DNA of 64,000 nt from Chelativorans sp. J32 (GCF_000518985.1 NZ_JAEQ01000004.1:133782-197781); one strand, 5' to 3'; shown: positions 27,085 to 37,879, counted from the first letter of the stretch. Notes: a model not told the origin generated them from the letters alone. A program made the numbers and translations.

Positions 27085-27464
27085 TCGACCATATCGGCAT
27101 CAGAGTAGCGGATTTCGATCGCGCGAAGGCGTTTTACGATCAAGCGCTCGCCCCGCTCGGCGCGCGCCTTTTGATGATGGTGCCTACTGAGCACACGGGT
27201 GGTGTCAAGATCGGTGGCTATGGCCGTGACCGGCCGGTCTACTGGCTGCACGAAGCAGGCAGCTCAGGCGAATCAAAGCATGTGGCGTTCAGTGCCCGGA
27301 CGAGGGACGAGGTCGACGCCTTTTATCACGCTGCGATTGCCGCCGGAGGCAAGGACAATGGTGCGCCGGGGCTGCGCCCGCACTACCACGCCAACTATTA
27401 TGGCGCGTTCGTTTTCGATCCGGATGGCAACAACATCGAGGCCGTCTGCCACGCCCCGGCGTGA
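27081..27464 (+). CDS. VOC-family (glyoxalase-like) protein
   Basis: A 127-residue single-chain vicinal-oxygen-chelate fold with two beta-alpha-beta-beta-beta modules: [20 protein letters not shown] at the start and [15 protein letters not shown] at the end, the latter holding the usual Glu metal ligand and the first module His4. Substrate unknown; members include glyoxalases and dioxygenases. Translationally coupled to cysS. Confidence 0.85.
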   Translation: MIDHIGIRVADFDRAKAFYDQALAPLGARLLMMVPTEHTGGVKIGGYGRDRPVYWLHEAGSSGESKHVAFSARTRDEVDAFYHAAIAAGGKDNGAPGLRPHYHANYYGAFVFDPDGNNIEAVCHAPA

Positions 27465-27485
27465 CGAACGGCAAGGAGCTGCGCA

Positions 27486-28927
<1,442 letters not shown>

Positions 28928-28994
28928 TGGAGATCCCAGCCCCTTCGCGCGTGTCACTGGGAGAACATGGAACGCTGCGCATCGAGGTGTCCGC

Positions 28995-30608
28995 ATGACC
29001 AGAGAACGCATCTATCTTTTCGACACCACGCTGCGTGACGGCCAGCAGACGCCGGGAGTGGACTTTTCCGTCGAGGACAAGATCGCCATCGCGCGACTGC
29101 TCGACGAACTTGGCGTGGACTATGTCGAGGGCGGCTATCCCGGAGCGAACCCCACCGATACCGAGTTCTTTTCACGCAAGCGCACGCGTCGCGCCGCCTT
29201 CGTGGCTTTCGGCATGACCAAACGGGCGGGCGTTTCCGCAGCGAATGATCCGGGCCTTGCGGCACTCACCCAGGCAGAAAGCGACGCGGTGTGTTTCGTT
29301 GCCAAGAGTTGGGACTATCATGTCCGCTTGGCGTTAGGCGCGACGAATGAGGAGAATTTGGAAGCAATTCGTGCTTCCGTCGCTGCCGCACTGGCGGCCG
29401 GCAAGGAGGCCATGGTCGATTGCGAGCATTTCTTCGACGGCTACAAGGCCAATCCGGATTATGCGCTCGCCTGCGCCAGGGCAGCCTACGAAGCGGGATG
29501 CCGCTGGGTGGTGCTATGCGACACCAATGGCGGCACCCAGCCGGGCGAGGTGCGCGAGATTGTATCGGCGGTCATCGCTGCGGGCATTCCGGGATCGCAT
29601 CTAGGCATCCATGCCCATGACGACACGGGCCAGGCGGTCGCCAACTCGCTGGCGGCCATAGACGCAGGCGTGCGCCAGATCCAGGGCACGCTGAACGGGA
29701 TCGGCGAGCGCTGTGGGAACGCCAATCTCATCACGATCATTCCGACGCTGATGCTGAAGCCTGCTTACGCCGACCGGTTCGAGATCGGCCTTACGGACGA
29801 AGGACTTGAGGGCGTCTCACGCGTATCACACGCTTTTGACGAGCTTCTGAACCGGGCGCCCAATGCGCAGGCACCCTATGTGGGAGCTTCTGCCTTCGCC
29901 ACGAAGGCGGGGATCCATGCATCCGCGATCCTAAAGGACCCGCAGACCTATGAGCATGTGGCGCCGGAGAAAGTCGGGAACACGCGTCGGGTCATGGTGT
30001 CGGACCAGGGCGGCAAGGCCAATTTCATCGCCGAGCTGACCCGGCGCGGCATCCAGGTGGAGAAATCCGACCCACGGCTCGATACGCTGATCGCGCTGGT
30101 CAAGGAACGTGAGGCGCAGGGCTACGCCTATGAGGGCGCAGACGCCAGTTTCGATCTCCTGGCGCGGCGGATTCTCGGCAGGCTCCCTGAATTCTTCAAG
30201 GTGGATGGTTTCCGCTGCATGGTGGAGCGCCGGTTCGACGCCAAAGGCCATCTGAAAACAGTATCCGAAGCGGTGGTGCGTGTGACGATCGATGGCGAGA
30301 CGCGGCTTTCCGTTGCGGAAGGACACGGGCCGGTCAACGCGCTCGACATCGCGCTCAGGAAGGATCTCGGTAAATTCCAAGCCGAGATCGAGGACATGGC
30401 GCTCACGGATTACAAAGTGCGTATCCTCAACGGGGGCACTGAGGCCATCACGCGTGTGCTAATCGAATCTCGCGATGTGACCGGTGATCGATGGTGGACC
30501 GTCGGCGTTTCCGACAATATCATCGACGCTTCCTTCCAGGCACTGATGGACGCCGTGATCTACAAGCTGGTGAAGAACCGGGAAAGGATTGGCCTCGCGG
30601 CCGAATAA
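28995..30608 (+). CDS. cimA: (R)-citramalate synthase
   Basis: Condenses pyruvate and acetyl-CoA to (R)-citramalate, the entry to isoleucine through a threonine-independent route. The 537-residue product has the HMGL-like barrel with the signature DTTLRDGQQTPG (residues 9-20) and metal-binding HAHDD, and a C-terminal LeuA-type regulatory domain (about 400-530; GGTEAITRVLIESRD). The length and GQQTPGVDFS variant fit the TIGR00977 CimA type rather than LeuA or NifV. GAGGTG at 28984-28989 sets the start. Confidence 0.9.
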   Translation: MTRERIYLFDTTLRDGQQTPGVDFSVEDKIAIARLLDELGVDYVEGGYPGANPTDTEFFSRKRTRRAAFVAFGMTKRAGVSAANDPGLAALTQAESDAVCFVAKSWDYHVRLALGATNEENLEAIRASVAAALAAGKEAMVDCEHFFDGYKANPDYALACARAAYEAGCRWVVLCDTNGGTQPGEVREIVSAVIAAGIPGSHLGIHAHDDTGQAVANSLAAIDAGVRQIQGTLNGIGERCGNANLITIIPTLMLKPAYADRFEIGLTDEGLEGVSRVSHAFDELLNRAPNAQAPYVGASAFATKAGIHASAILKDPQTYEHVAPEKVGNTRRVMVSDQGGKANFIAELTRRGIQVEKSDPRLDTLIALVKEREAQGYAYEGADASFDLLARRILGRLPEFFKVDGFRCMVERRFDAKGHLKTVSEAVVRVTIDGETRLSVAEGHGPVNALDIALRKDLGKFQAEIEDMALTDYKVRILNGGTEAITRVLIESRDVTGDRWWTVGVSDNIIDASFQALMDAVIYKLVKNRERIGLAAE

Positions 30609-30609
30609 T

Positions 30610-31530
30610 ATGACCGACACGGTGGCAAATCCCCCAGCGAGCGGGGGCGATTCAGCGCGGGGGTTCCTCTTCGCATTCTCCGCCTATTTCCTGTGGGGTC
30701 TGCTTCCCTTTTTCCTGAAGGCAGTGGCTCATATCCCGGCCATGGAAGTTGTTGCCCACCGGGTCGTCTGGTCCGTTCCGATTGCCAGCATCGTACTGCT
30801 TTTCCTGGGGCGCACTGCCGATGTCCGCAAGGCTTTGACTTCCCCCCGCACGCTGTTGCTGGCCGCGTTGACGGCGGCCATCATCTCGGCGAATTGGGGC
30901 CTTTATGTTTGGGCGATAGCGACCGACCGGGCGCTTGATACGGCGCTTGGATACTACATCAATCCGCTGGTTTCGATCGCCATGGCCGCTGTCCTTCTCG
31001 GCGAGAAACTGACCCGGCTGCAACTCGCAGCCGTTGGACTTGCCGTCATCGCGGTTGTTGTGCTCACGATCGAAGGCGGTGGGCTTCCATGGCTGTCGCT
31101 GCTGCTTGCATTGACATTCGCCGTCTACGGCTTCTTGAGAAAAACCCTGCCCATTGGTCCAAGCCAGGGCTTCTTCCTCGAAGTCCTCATCCTGAGCGTT
31201 CCAGCCCTTGGCTATATCGTCTGGCTGCAAGCCATCGGCCAGGGCCATTTCCACATGGACCAACCCGCCAACATCGCCCTGCTTCTGGCTTGCGGTCCGG
31301 TGACTGCCGGTCCCTTCCTTCTCTATGCCTTCGGGGCCAAGCTCCTGCGCTATGCCACGATCGGCATCATGCAGTATATCGCGCCGAGCATGGTGTTCAT
31401 CATCGCGGTGTTCATTTTCAAGGAACCGTTCAGCCACGAACAGGCGATCGCCTTCGCGCTGATCTGGACCGCACTGGTGCTCTATACGTGGCCGATGCTG
31501 CGGAGCCTGAAGGTCACAGCCGCTCAATGA
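30610..31530 (+). CDS. rarD: RarD/EamA-family permease
   Basis: A 306-residue inner-membrane protein with about ten hydrophobic segments and two EamA repeats. The N-terminal GFLFAFSAYFLWGLLPFFLK and AHRVVWSVP are characteristic of RarD. Predicted metabolite exporter; substrate unknown. Start taken at the ATG two bases after the cimA stop, so it belongs to the cysS run. Its last 17 bases overlap the convergent LOG gene. Confidence 0.87.
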   Translation: MTDTVANPPASGGDSARGFLFAFSAYFLWGLLPFFLKAVAHIPAMEVVAHRVVWSVPIASIVLLFLGRTADVRKALTSPRTLLLAALTAAIISANWGLYVWAIATDRALDTALGYYINPLVSIAMAAVLLGEKLTRLQLAAVGLAVIAVVVLTIEGGGLPWLSLLLALTFAVYGFLRKTLPIGPSQGFFLEVLILSVPALGYIVWLQAIGQGHFHMDQPANIALLLACGPVTAGPFLLYAFGAKLLRYATIGIMQYIAPSMVFIIAVFIFKEPFSHEQAIAFALIWTALVLYTWPMLRSLKVTAAQ

Positions 31531-32113
31531 TCGCCGGATCGCCCTCCGAAGGAGAGCCGGCGCTCATCAGGGCCGGCACGATCTCGTCGATTTGTTCTAT
31601 GACGAGCGGCTGCACGCGATGCCCCGTATGGATGAAACCTTCCGCTCTCATGTGATCGAGAAGTGAGAGGAAGGGGTCCCAGAAACCGCCCACATTGGCG
31701 AAAACCATCGGTTTTTCGTGCCGTCCGAGCTGGGCCCACGTCATGATCTCGACGATCTCTTCCACCGTCCCGATACCGCCCGGCAGCGCAACGAACGCAT
31801 CGGAGTGGTCGAACATCAGATGCTTGCGCTGATGCATATCGTCGGTGACGATGAGGTCATCCAAACTCGATAGCGCCGATTCGGTCGCCTCCTTGTTCAT
31901 GAGGAAGCGGGGAATGATGCCGGTGACCTTGCCCCCTTCTTCCAGGCAGCCGGCGGCGACTGCGCCCATGATGCCCTTGGTGCCCCCGCCATAGACGAGC
32001 CTGAGGCGTGCGCGCGCGAGCGCGTTGCCGAACCTGCGGCCGGCGGTGAGATAACCGTCCCCGCGCCCGGTGGAGGAGCCGCAGTAGACGCAAACGGATG
32101 TGATGGTTTTCAT
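31514..32113 (-). CDS. LOG-family protein (cytokinin riboside 5'-monophosphate phosphoribohydrolase type)
   Basis: A 199-residue Rossmann-fold nucleotide hydrolase of the LOG/TIGR00730 family, which releases the base from N6-modified or plain AMP. The two signatures are present: YGGGTKGIMG and PGGIGTVEE, with the catalytic Glu in the latter. The start MKTITSVCVYCGSS is the family N-terminus; longer frames upstream are not homologous. In plant-associated bacteria this family can make cytokinins; in most bacteria it has a nucleotide-salvage role. Confidence 0.9.
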   Translation of the reverse strand: MKTITSVCVYCGSSTGRGDGYLTAGRRFGNALARARLRLVYGGGTKGIMGAVAAGCLEEGGKVTGIIPRFLMNKEATESALSSLDDLIVTDDMHQRKHLMFDHSDAFVALPGGIGTVEEIVEIMTWAQLGRHEKPMVFANVGGFWDPFLSLLDHMRAEGFIHTGHRVQPLVIEQIDEIVPALMSAGSPSEGDPAIIERL

Positions 32114-32296
32114 GGCATCATTGGTGATCGGGTTGGCGAGTCGGGTCAAGCGGCAATTGCTCGTGCGGCATGGTTTGGGCAAGCCTCGTCCTGCATGATC
32201 GAAACCCGCTGGCCACAACGGGTTTGCAAGGCCTTTGCCTTGTCCTGCTGTTCAAAAAGATATAGACCGCTCGGTAACGATAAAGAGTTTGACAAC

Positions 32297-33940
32297 ATGG
32301 TTCTCACTCCGCTCAGAGTGTTGCTTCTCATCGCGGGAGTCCTTGTCGCCGGCGTTGTGGTTCATCTGGCCGGCATCTTCAACCCGCAAGGCGAACAACA
32401 ACCGCAGGCGGCCGTGAATGGCCCCCTTTCCGGGCAGCGCGCCGAAAGCGGTGCGGCCGCGGAGAAGCCGGCAAGCGAAGCTCCTGTTGTGGCTGAAGCG
32501 GGCGAGGAGGGGAAGGCCGGCGATGAGCAGGTCGTGGTTCCCGCTTTCGATCTCCTGCGCGCCGAACCTGACGGCTCGCTCGTGGTGGCCGGGAGGGCAG
32601 AGGCAGGGGCGGAGGTGGAAATCGTCAGCGGCTCTTCCGTGCTCGCCAAGGCAACCGCCGGTCCCGGCGGTGATTTCGCTGCAATTCTCGATGATCCGTT
32701 GGAACCTGGCGAACACAATATCGTGTTGCGTGCGACATCGAAGGACCGAGTGTCAGCCACATCCCTGGAGACTGCGATCGTCTCGATCCCCACCGCCGAA
32801 AGCGGGCAGGTCGTCGCTCTTGTCCAGCAACCCGGTGAGCCGAGCCGACTGATTACGGCACCCGTAGCCGAGGCGCAGAAGCCCGAAGAGCCGCAGCGGA
32901 TAGCCAGGGCACCGGAGGATGCGTCCCCTCCCGCAGGGCAGGGAACCTCTGAGGTCTCTCGAGAGCAGGCCGGGAGTGGCGGGGCGTCTGCCGGTGAAGA
33001 TGCGCCGAAGGAGCCGGATGGCACCGGGGATGTTGCCCGCTCCGACCCTGGTGGAGCACCGGCCGGGGAGGGAGACACCGCAGCTTCGGCGGATGCCGCG
33101 GAAGCCCCCGAAAACGACGCGCCCTTCATTGAGGCGGTGGAAATCGACGGGCGGGATGTTTTCGTCGCGGGGCGGGCAGAACCGGGGCATACGGTCCGTG
33201 TCTATGCCAACGATATCCTGCTCGGCCAGACCGATATTTCGCAGGAAGGGCGCTTTCTGATCGAAGCCGAGCGCGATCTCCCTGTGGGGGACTACATCGT
33301 TCGAGCCGACGTGCTTGGCGAGGATGGAAGCACCGTCGTCTCACGCGCTGCCGTCCCATTTGAGCGCCCGGAAGGCGAAAAGATCTCCGCCGTAGCGCCG
33401 CAGACGCTTTCGTCGCGCAAACCCTCAGAGCGGAGCGAGGCCGCCGTTCCATCAGGCGACCGGTTGGGGGAAACGCCACAAGCGGCTCCCGCAACAGATG
33501 ACCAGGGCCACGGCGCAGGAACCGCCGCTTATGAAGCCGGAACGCCTTCGGGCAACGGGAGGCGCGCAGGCGATGCGCAGGGCCGACTGGGCGAGCAGAT
33601 GGGAGCCCGAAGCGCGAATGCCCCCCAGCGCGCTGGCTCTGAAGCAGACGCTGCTTCCTCCGGCATGACTTCGCCGGCGCTGGAGCCCGTGGATGGTTCG
33701 GTCATCATCCGGCGCGGCGACACGCTTTGGCACATATCGCGCCGGGTCTATGGCCGGGGCATCCGCTACACCACGATCTATCTTGCCAACCAGAGCCAGA
33801 TCAGTGACCCGGATCTCATCTGGCCGGGCCAGGTCTTCACCGTCCCGAACGAAACCGAGGAAGGCGAGAAGGCCGACCTCGATGCCATTGGCGGCCAAAC
33901 ACCGGAACTGGGGCAATCAGCCGAGCGATCGGGGCAATAG
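32297..33940 (+). CDS. Membrane-anchored LysM protein with Ig-like repeats
   Basis: A 547-residue predicted periplasmic protein. An N-terminal membrane segment (VLLLIAGVLVAGVVVHLAGI) is followed by an Ala/Pro/Glu-rich low-complexity region. Two related beta-sandwich repeats (about 90-160 and 275-355) share the pattern GxxxVAGRAEAG/VAGRAEPG ... GDY/GEHNIV. A C-terminal LysM domain (about 465-515; IIRRGDTLWHISRRVYG, IWPGQVFTVP) should bind peptidoglycan. Probably a cell-envelope linking protein. The start was placed at the codon before the membrane segment; ribosome binding site AAAGAG. Confidence 0.82.
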   Translation: MVLTPLRVLLLIAGVLVAGVVVHLAGIFNPQGEQQPQAAVNGPLSGQRAESGAAAEKPASEAPVVAEAGEEGKAGDEQVVVPAFDLLRAEPDGSLVVAGRAEAGAEVEIVSGSSVLAKATAGPGGDFAAILDDPLEPGEHNIVLRATSKDRVSATSLETAIVSIPTAESGQVVALVQQPGEPSRLITAPVAEAQKPEEPQRIARAPEDASPPAGQGTSEVSREQAGSGGASAGEDAPKEPDGTGDVARSDPGGAPAGEGDTAASADAAEAPENDAPFIEAVEIDGRDVFVAGRAEPGHTVRVYANDILLGQTDISQEGRFLIEAERDLPVGDYIVRADVLGEDGSTVVSRAAVPFERPEGEKISAVAPQTLSSRKPSERSEAAVPSGDRLGETPQAAPATDDQGHGAGTAAYEAGTPSGNGRRAGDAQGRLGEQMGARSANAPQRAGSEADAASSGMTSPALEPVDGSVIIRRGDTLWHISRRVYGRGIRYTTIYLANQSQISDPDLIWPGQVFTVPNETEEGEKADLDAIGGQTPELGQSAERSGQ

Positions 33941-34026
33941 CCCTCTGCTTTTTCAGCGTTGAAGGTGTGAACTAGCCGGGTTCACATCGGGCCCATTTCG
34001 CGGGAGCCGTCTTGCACGAAAATGAA

Positions 34027-34053
34027 TCATCGTATATCGCCGATATACGATGA
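34027..34053. promoter_or_regulatory. Perfect palindrome covering the arsR-type start codon (operator)
   Basis: Two 13-base arms, TCATCGTATATCG and its exact complement CGATATACGATGA, flank a central C. The ATG of the downstream ArsR gene (34050-34052) lies inside the right arm. TATATC within the left arm can serve as -10 with TTGCAC at 34012-34017 as -35 (15-base spacer). ArsR proteins bind such imperfect or perfect dyads near -10, so this is very probably the regulator's own operator. Confidence 0.85.
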
Positions 34054-34403
34054 AAGAGTTTTCCGACAATCCCGGGAAGGAGGGTTGCTGCACGCCGGAA
34101 ACGCTGGCGCGCAGTCTCGCCGCCCTTTCCCATCCCGTCCGCATAGAGATATTGCGCCAGCTTTCCAGGGCCGAGGCATGCTGCTGCAAGGATGTTGCAG
34201 GTCGCCTGCCGCTTGCACAATCCACTGTATCGCAGCACCTGAAGGTCCTTCTTGATGCGGGTCTGGTAAGGATGCGCCCCCAGGCCCAGCGCTCTAACTA
34301 TACGATCGACACCGAGGCGTTGTGCGCGCTTTCGCAGGCCGTGAGCGGTTTTCTTTCCGATTGCGCCGCCAGCGCTGCTGCACCTCAAAAAGAGAAGATT
34401 TGA
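34050..34403 (+). CDS. Cys-rich ArsR/SmtB-family metal-sensing repressor
   Basis: A 117-residue winged-helix regulator. The core LAALSHPVRIEILRQLS and the recognition helix LAQSTVSQHLKVLLDAGLV are typical. Seven cysteines are present: C13-C14, C44-C45-C46 at the start of the alpha-3/alpha-R unit (where ArsR and CadC place metal thiolates), C92 and C105. It most likely senses a thiophilic metal or metalloid. The ATG lies within the operator palindrome and has no Shine-Dalgarno sequence; the only in-frame ATG after the previous stop. The next gene follows after 4 bases. Confidence 0.88.
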   Translation: MKEFSDNPGKEGCCTPETLARSLAALSHPVRIEILRQLSRAEACCCKDVAGRLPLAQSTVSQHLKVLLDAGLVRMRPQAQRSNYTIDTEALCALSQAVSGFLSDCAASAAAPQKEKI

Positions 34404-34407
34404 GCCA

Positions 34408-36288
34408 ATGGCTTCCAAGACTGTTTCCGCCGATACCGGCTCGATGTTGGGCACGCTTGCCAATCTTTGGCCGTATATGTGGCCGGCCAGCAGACCGGAT
34501 CTGAAGGCTAGGGTGGTGATTGCGGGCATTTTCCTCGTGCTTGCCGAGGTGGTGCTGGTGCTCGTGCCCTTCTTCTACAAATGGGCGACCAATACGCTTT
34601 CCGGCGCCGGTACGCTGCCGGCCTATCTGCCAGCGTTCCTTGCCGCGCCCTTGATGCTGGTCGTGGCGTATAACCTCATGCGCATGATCCAACTTGGCTT
34701 GGATCAGTTCAACAGCGCATTGTTTGCCCGTGTCGGCCAGAATGCGGTGCGCCAACTCGCCCACAGGACCTTCGTCCACATGCATTCCTTGTCTCTGCGC
34801 TTCCATCTGGAGCGCAAGACAGGCGGTCTGTCGCGCATCATCGAGCGCGGCGTGAAGGGCATAGAGGCTATCGTCCGGCTGGCGCTCCTGAGCGCCGTGC
34901 CCACGGTGATCGAGTTCACGCTCGTCGCCGTTATCTTTGCAGTGAACTACGGTTGGAGCTACGTGGCCATAATGGCCGTCACCGTTTGGCTTTATGTGTG
35001 GTTCACGATCAAGGCCAGCGACTGGCGTATTCACATCCGCCGGCAAATGAACGAGTCGGATACGGAAGCGAACACCAAGGCCATCGATTCGCTTCTCAAT
35101 TTCGAGACCGTGAAATACTTCAATAACGAAGCCATGGAGGCTCGTCGCTTCGATGCGTCGATGGCGCGCTACGAGGAGGCGGCTACCAAGACCTGGACCT
35201 CTCTCGGCTGGCTCAATTTCGGCCAGGGTGTGATCTTTGGTCTGGGCATGATGGCGTCGATGGGCCTTTCCGCCTGGGAGGTGATGCAAGGAACCCAAAC
35301 GGTGGGCGATTTCGTCTTCATCAATGCGATGTTGATGCAGCTTTCCGTGCCGCTTAACTTCATCGGGTTCATGTATCGCGAGATCCGGCAGGGATTGACC
35401 GATATCGAGCAGATGTTCGACCTGCTCGACGTGCCGCCGGAGGTGAAGGACAAACCGGGTGCCGTGCCTCTCCGCGTCACGGAAGGCCGTGTGCAGTTCG
35501 ACAATGTCGTCTTCGCCTATGATGCGAACCGGCCGATCCTGAAGGGCATCAGCTTCGATATCCCTGCGGGAAAGACCGTAGCGGTCGTTGGGCCCTCCGG
35601 GGCGGGCAAGTCGACGATCTCTCGCCTGCTTTTCCGGTTCTACGATGTCCAGCAGGGAACGATCCTGATCGATGGACAGGACATACGCGAGGTGACCCAG
35701 AAGAGCCTGCGCGCCGCGATCGGCATGGTGCCGCAGGACACGGTTCTCTTCAATGACACCATTGCCTACAACATCCGCTACGGCCGTACCGACGCCACGG
35801 AAGAGGAAGTTCGCCGTGCTGCCGAACTGGCCCAGATCAGCGGCTTCGTGGAAAGCCTGCCGGATGGCTACGAGAGCATGGTGGGCGAGCGCGGCTTGAA
35901 ACTCTCGGGCGGGGAGAAGCAGCGCGTCGCAATCGCCCGCACGATCCTGAAGGCGCCGCCGATCCTGATCCTGGATGAGGCGACTTCGGCGCTGGATACC
36001 CATACGGAACAGGAAATCCAGGCCGCGCTCGACCTGGTGAGCCGAGGGCGCACGACGCTCGTTATCGCTCACCGCCTTTCGACCGTCATCGGCGCCGACG
36101 AAATCATCGTGCTGAAGGACGGCCGAATCGCCGAGCGCGGTACGCATCGGGCGCTTTTGGATGAAGGCGGACTTTACGCAGACATGTGGGCGCGCCAACG
36201 CGAGGCCAACGAAGCCGAGGAGCGGCTGCGCCGTGCCCGCGAAACCGATGACATGGGCGTGATTGTGCGCAAGGCCCCAGCTTATTGA
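34408..36288 (+). CDS. atm1: Atm1-type ABC exporter (ABCB7/HMT1 family)
   Basis: Half-transporter that works as a homodimer and, in characterised relatives, exports glutathione conjugates and metal-glutathione complexes. The 626 residues contain six membrane segments (about 35-330) and a nucleotide-binding domain (about 370-590): Walker A GPSGAGKST, signature LSGGEKQR, Walker B ILILDEATSALD. The Atm1-family hallmark LLNFETVKYFNNEAMEA lies at 229-245. Placed directly behind a Cys-rich ArsR gene, it is probably metal-induced. Confidence 0.9.
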   Translation: MASKTVSADTGSMLGTLANLWPYMWPASRPDLKARVVIAGIFLVLAEVVLVLVPFFYKWATNTLSGAGTLPAYLPAFLAAPLMLVVAYNLMRMIQLGLDQFNSALFARVGQNAVRQLAHRTFVHMHSLSLRFHLERKTGGLSRIIERGVKGIEAIVRLALLSAVPTVIEFTLVAVIFAVNYGWSYVAIMAVTVWLYVWFTIKASDWRIHIRRQMNESDTEANTKAIDSLLNFETVKYFNNEAMEARRFDASMARYEEAATKTWTSLGWLNFGQGVIFGLGMMASMGLSAWEVMQGTQTVGDFVFINAMLMQLSVPLNFIGFMYREIRQGLTDIEQMFDLLDVPPEVKDKPGAVPLRVTEGRVQFDNVVFAYDANRPILKGISFDIPAGKTVAVVGPSGAGKSTISRLLFRFYDVQQGTILIDGQDIREVTQKSLRAAIGMVPQDTVLFNDTIAYNIRYGRTDATEEEVRRAAELAQISGFVESLPDGYESMVGERGLKLSGGEKQRVAIARTILKAPPILILDEATSALDTHTEQEIQAALDLVSRGRTTLVIAHRLSTVIGADEIIVLKDGRIAERGTHRALLDEGGLYADMWARQREANEAEERLRRARETDDMGVIVRKAPAY

Positions 36289-36327
36289 TGAGAATACTAA
36301 TGACCATCCGCTGATGAAGGAAACGAG

Positions 36328-37272
36328 ATGACACTTCGCCGACTTGGACAGAGCGAGATTGAGATCGCGCCTTTGGTGCTCGGAACCAACGTGGTTGGCT
36401 GGACTGCGGACGAGAAGACATCCTTCGCCATTTTCGACGCTTTCGTGGCGGAAGGCTTCTCGGCGATCGATACGGCCGATTCCTATTCACGCTGGGTTCC
36501 CGGGAATGACAGCGAAAGCGAGAAGATCATCGGTCGTTGGCTGAAGGAGCGCGGTAACCGCGACAAGGTTCATATCTTCACCAAGGTCGGCTCGGATATG
36601 GGCCAGGGCAAGAAGGACCTTTCGGCGAAGTGGATCGAGCAGGAAGTGGAAGCTTCTCTCAAGCGCCTGCAGACGGATTATATCGATCTTTATCAAAGCC
36701 ACTGGCCGGATCCCACCGTGACGCACGAGGAGACGCTGTCGGCCTATGACCGCCTGATCAAGGCCGGAAAGGTCCGCTATACCGGCGCTTCCAATTACGA
36801 TGCCGACCTGCTTTCCGAGGCGCTTACGGTCTCGAGGGAAAAGGCGCTGCCGCGCTACGAGACCCTTCAGAACGAATACAATCTCTATACGCGCGACAAG
36901 TTTGAAGGCGCGATACAGGAGCTCGTGCTGCGGGAAGGCTTAAGCCTCATTCCCTATTATTCGCTCGCCGCTGGTTTCTTGACCGGCAAATACCGCTCGG
37001 AGGCGGATTTCGGCAAAAGCCCGCGCGGCAAAGGCGTAGCGAAATATCTCGACGCCAAGGGAACGCGCATTTTGGCCGCGATGGACAAGGTGGCCGAAAG
37101 CACGGGCGCGGCTCATGCCGAGATCGCGCTCGCTTGGATCAATGCGCAGCGCGGTGTTGCTGCTCCGATCGCCTCCGCGACCTCGGTGAGCCAACTCGAA
37201 ACCTTGGTTCGCGGTGCGAGGCTTACCCTGTCAGAGGATGATCTGAAGCTCCTCAAGGAGGCAGGTGCTTAG
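36328..37272 (+). CDS. Aldo/keto reductase
   Basis: A 314-residue (alpha/beta)8-barrel NADPH-dependent oxidoreductase. Family residues are visible: DTADSYS with the catalytic Tyr (about 50-56), the Lys in FTKVGSDMG, DLYQSHWPDPTV with the His, and the ARLTLSEDDL region near the C-terminus. Sequence order LGQSEIEIAPLVLGTN at the start fits the YajO/Tas/AKR11-like groups. Substrate unknown. It starts 39 bases after the Atm1 gene on the same strand and may be co-expressed. Confidence 0.88.
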   Translation: MTLRRLGQSEIEIAPLVLGTNVVGWTADEKTSFAIFDAFVAEGFSAIDTADSYSRWVPGNDSESEKIIGRWLKERGNRDKVHIFTKVGSDMGQGKKDLSAKWIEQEVEASLKRLQTDYIDLYQSHWPDPTVTHEETLSAYDRLIKAGKVRYTGASNYDADLLSEALTVSREKALPRYETLQNEYNLYTRDKFEGAIQELVLREGLSLIPYYSLAAGFLTGKYRSEADFGKSPRGKGVAKYLDAKGTRILAAMDKVAESTGAAHAEIALAWINAQRGVAAPIASATSVSQLETLVRGARLTLSEDDLKLLKEAGA

Positions 37273-37389
37273 CCATTTTCCCGGAAGGCTTCCGGGACCA
37301 CGGCACGTTTCAATACCGCAGCGTCCTGATTAGGGCGCGCAATCATTACGCCAAATTGCTGGAACGCCTCTCGACCAGAGAATAGAAGA

Positions 37390-37409
37390 GGGCCGCTTTT
37401 CAGCGGCCC
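37390..37409. terminator. Terminator between aldo/keto reductase and convergent gene
   Basis: An 8-bp perfect stem GGGCCGCT/AGCGGCCC with a TTTC loop, followed on the plus strand by ACTAAAATTTT and on the minus strand by TCTTCT. It lies between two convergent genes. Confidence 0.6.
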
Positions 37410-37435
37410 ACTAAAATTTTGCCCTCGAAGGTTGT

Positions 37436-37879
37436 TCAGCGAAGCCCGAACAGGCGACCGACGGCATTCAGGAACTTGGATCGACGTTCCTTTCTGTCTG
37501 CATGCTGACGCAGGCGACGAGCCACGAGCGGCCCGGTCATGCTTCCCTGATAACGGCAGTCGCACAATAGCAGGTGCGCGTCGTGGTCACTCAGCTCGAA
37601 GAATTCCATCGTGTCACCGAGCCGGTCGCTTTTGAGGCCCTCTTCGCGCAGAACGGGGTCCTCGAACGCGACTGTAAGCGGCGTATTGGCACCCCTGTAG
37701 GCTCTGCGTTCTTCGGGCGAAAGGTACTCGACCCGCCTTAGAGCATTAAGACCCCCGTCGTGTCGCTCCAAGAGCTCTGCCCAGCGCTCGATGCGCTCGC
37801 GGCGTGACAGCCTGGGTTGTGGCGGCACCGAGAAGGTGGTTGCAGCTGCAGCCAATTCTTGTGGGCTTTGGTGTTTCAT
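37436..37879 (-). CDS. Conserved hypothetical protein
   Basis: A 147-residue, highly charged protein. Start chosen at 37879 because GGGAGGAG lies 4-5 bases before it. It contains RRERIERWAELLERHDGG and LSPEERRAYR helices, then LLLCDCRYQGSMTGPLVARRLR near the C-terminus. No signal peptide, no membrane segment. I do not recognise a named family; the shape is that of a small Rhizobiales-restricted cytosolic protein. Confidence 0.65.
   Translation of the reverse strand: MKHQSPQELAAAATTFSVPPQPRLSRRERIERWAELLERHDGGLNALRRVEYLSPEERRAYRGANTPLTVAFEDPVLREEGLKSDRLGDTMEFFELSDHDAHLLLCDCRYQGSMTGPLVARRLRQHADRKERRSKFLNAVGRLFGLR

Noticed and set aside
34294-36198. Long open frame (about 630 codons) on the minus strand opposite the Atm1 gene
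   Set aside because: The plus strand carries complete ABC-transporter motifs; the minus translation is His/Arg-rich and shows no family pattern.
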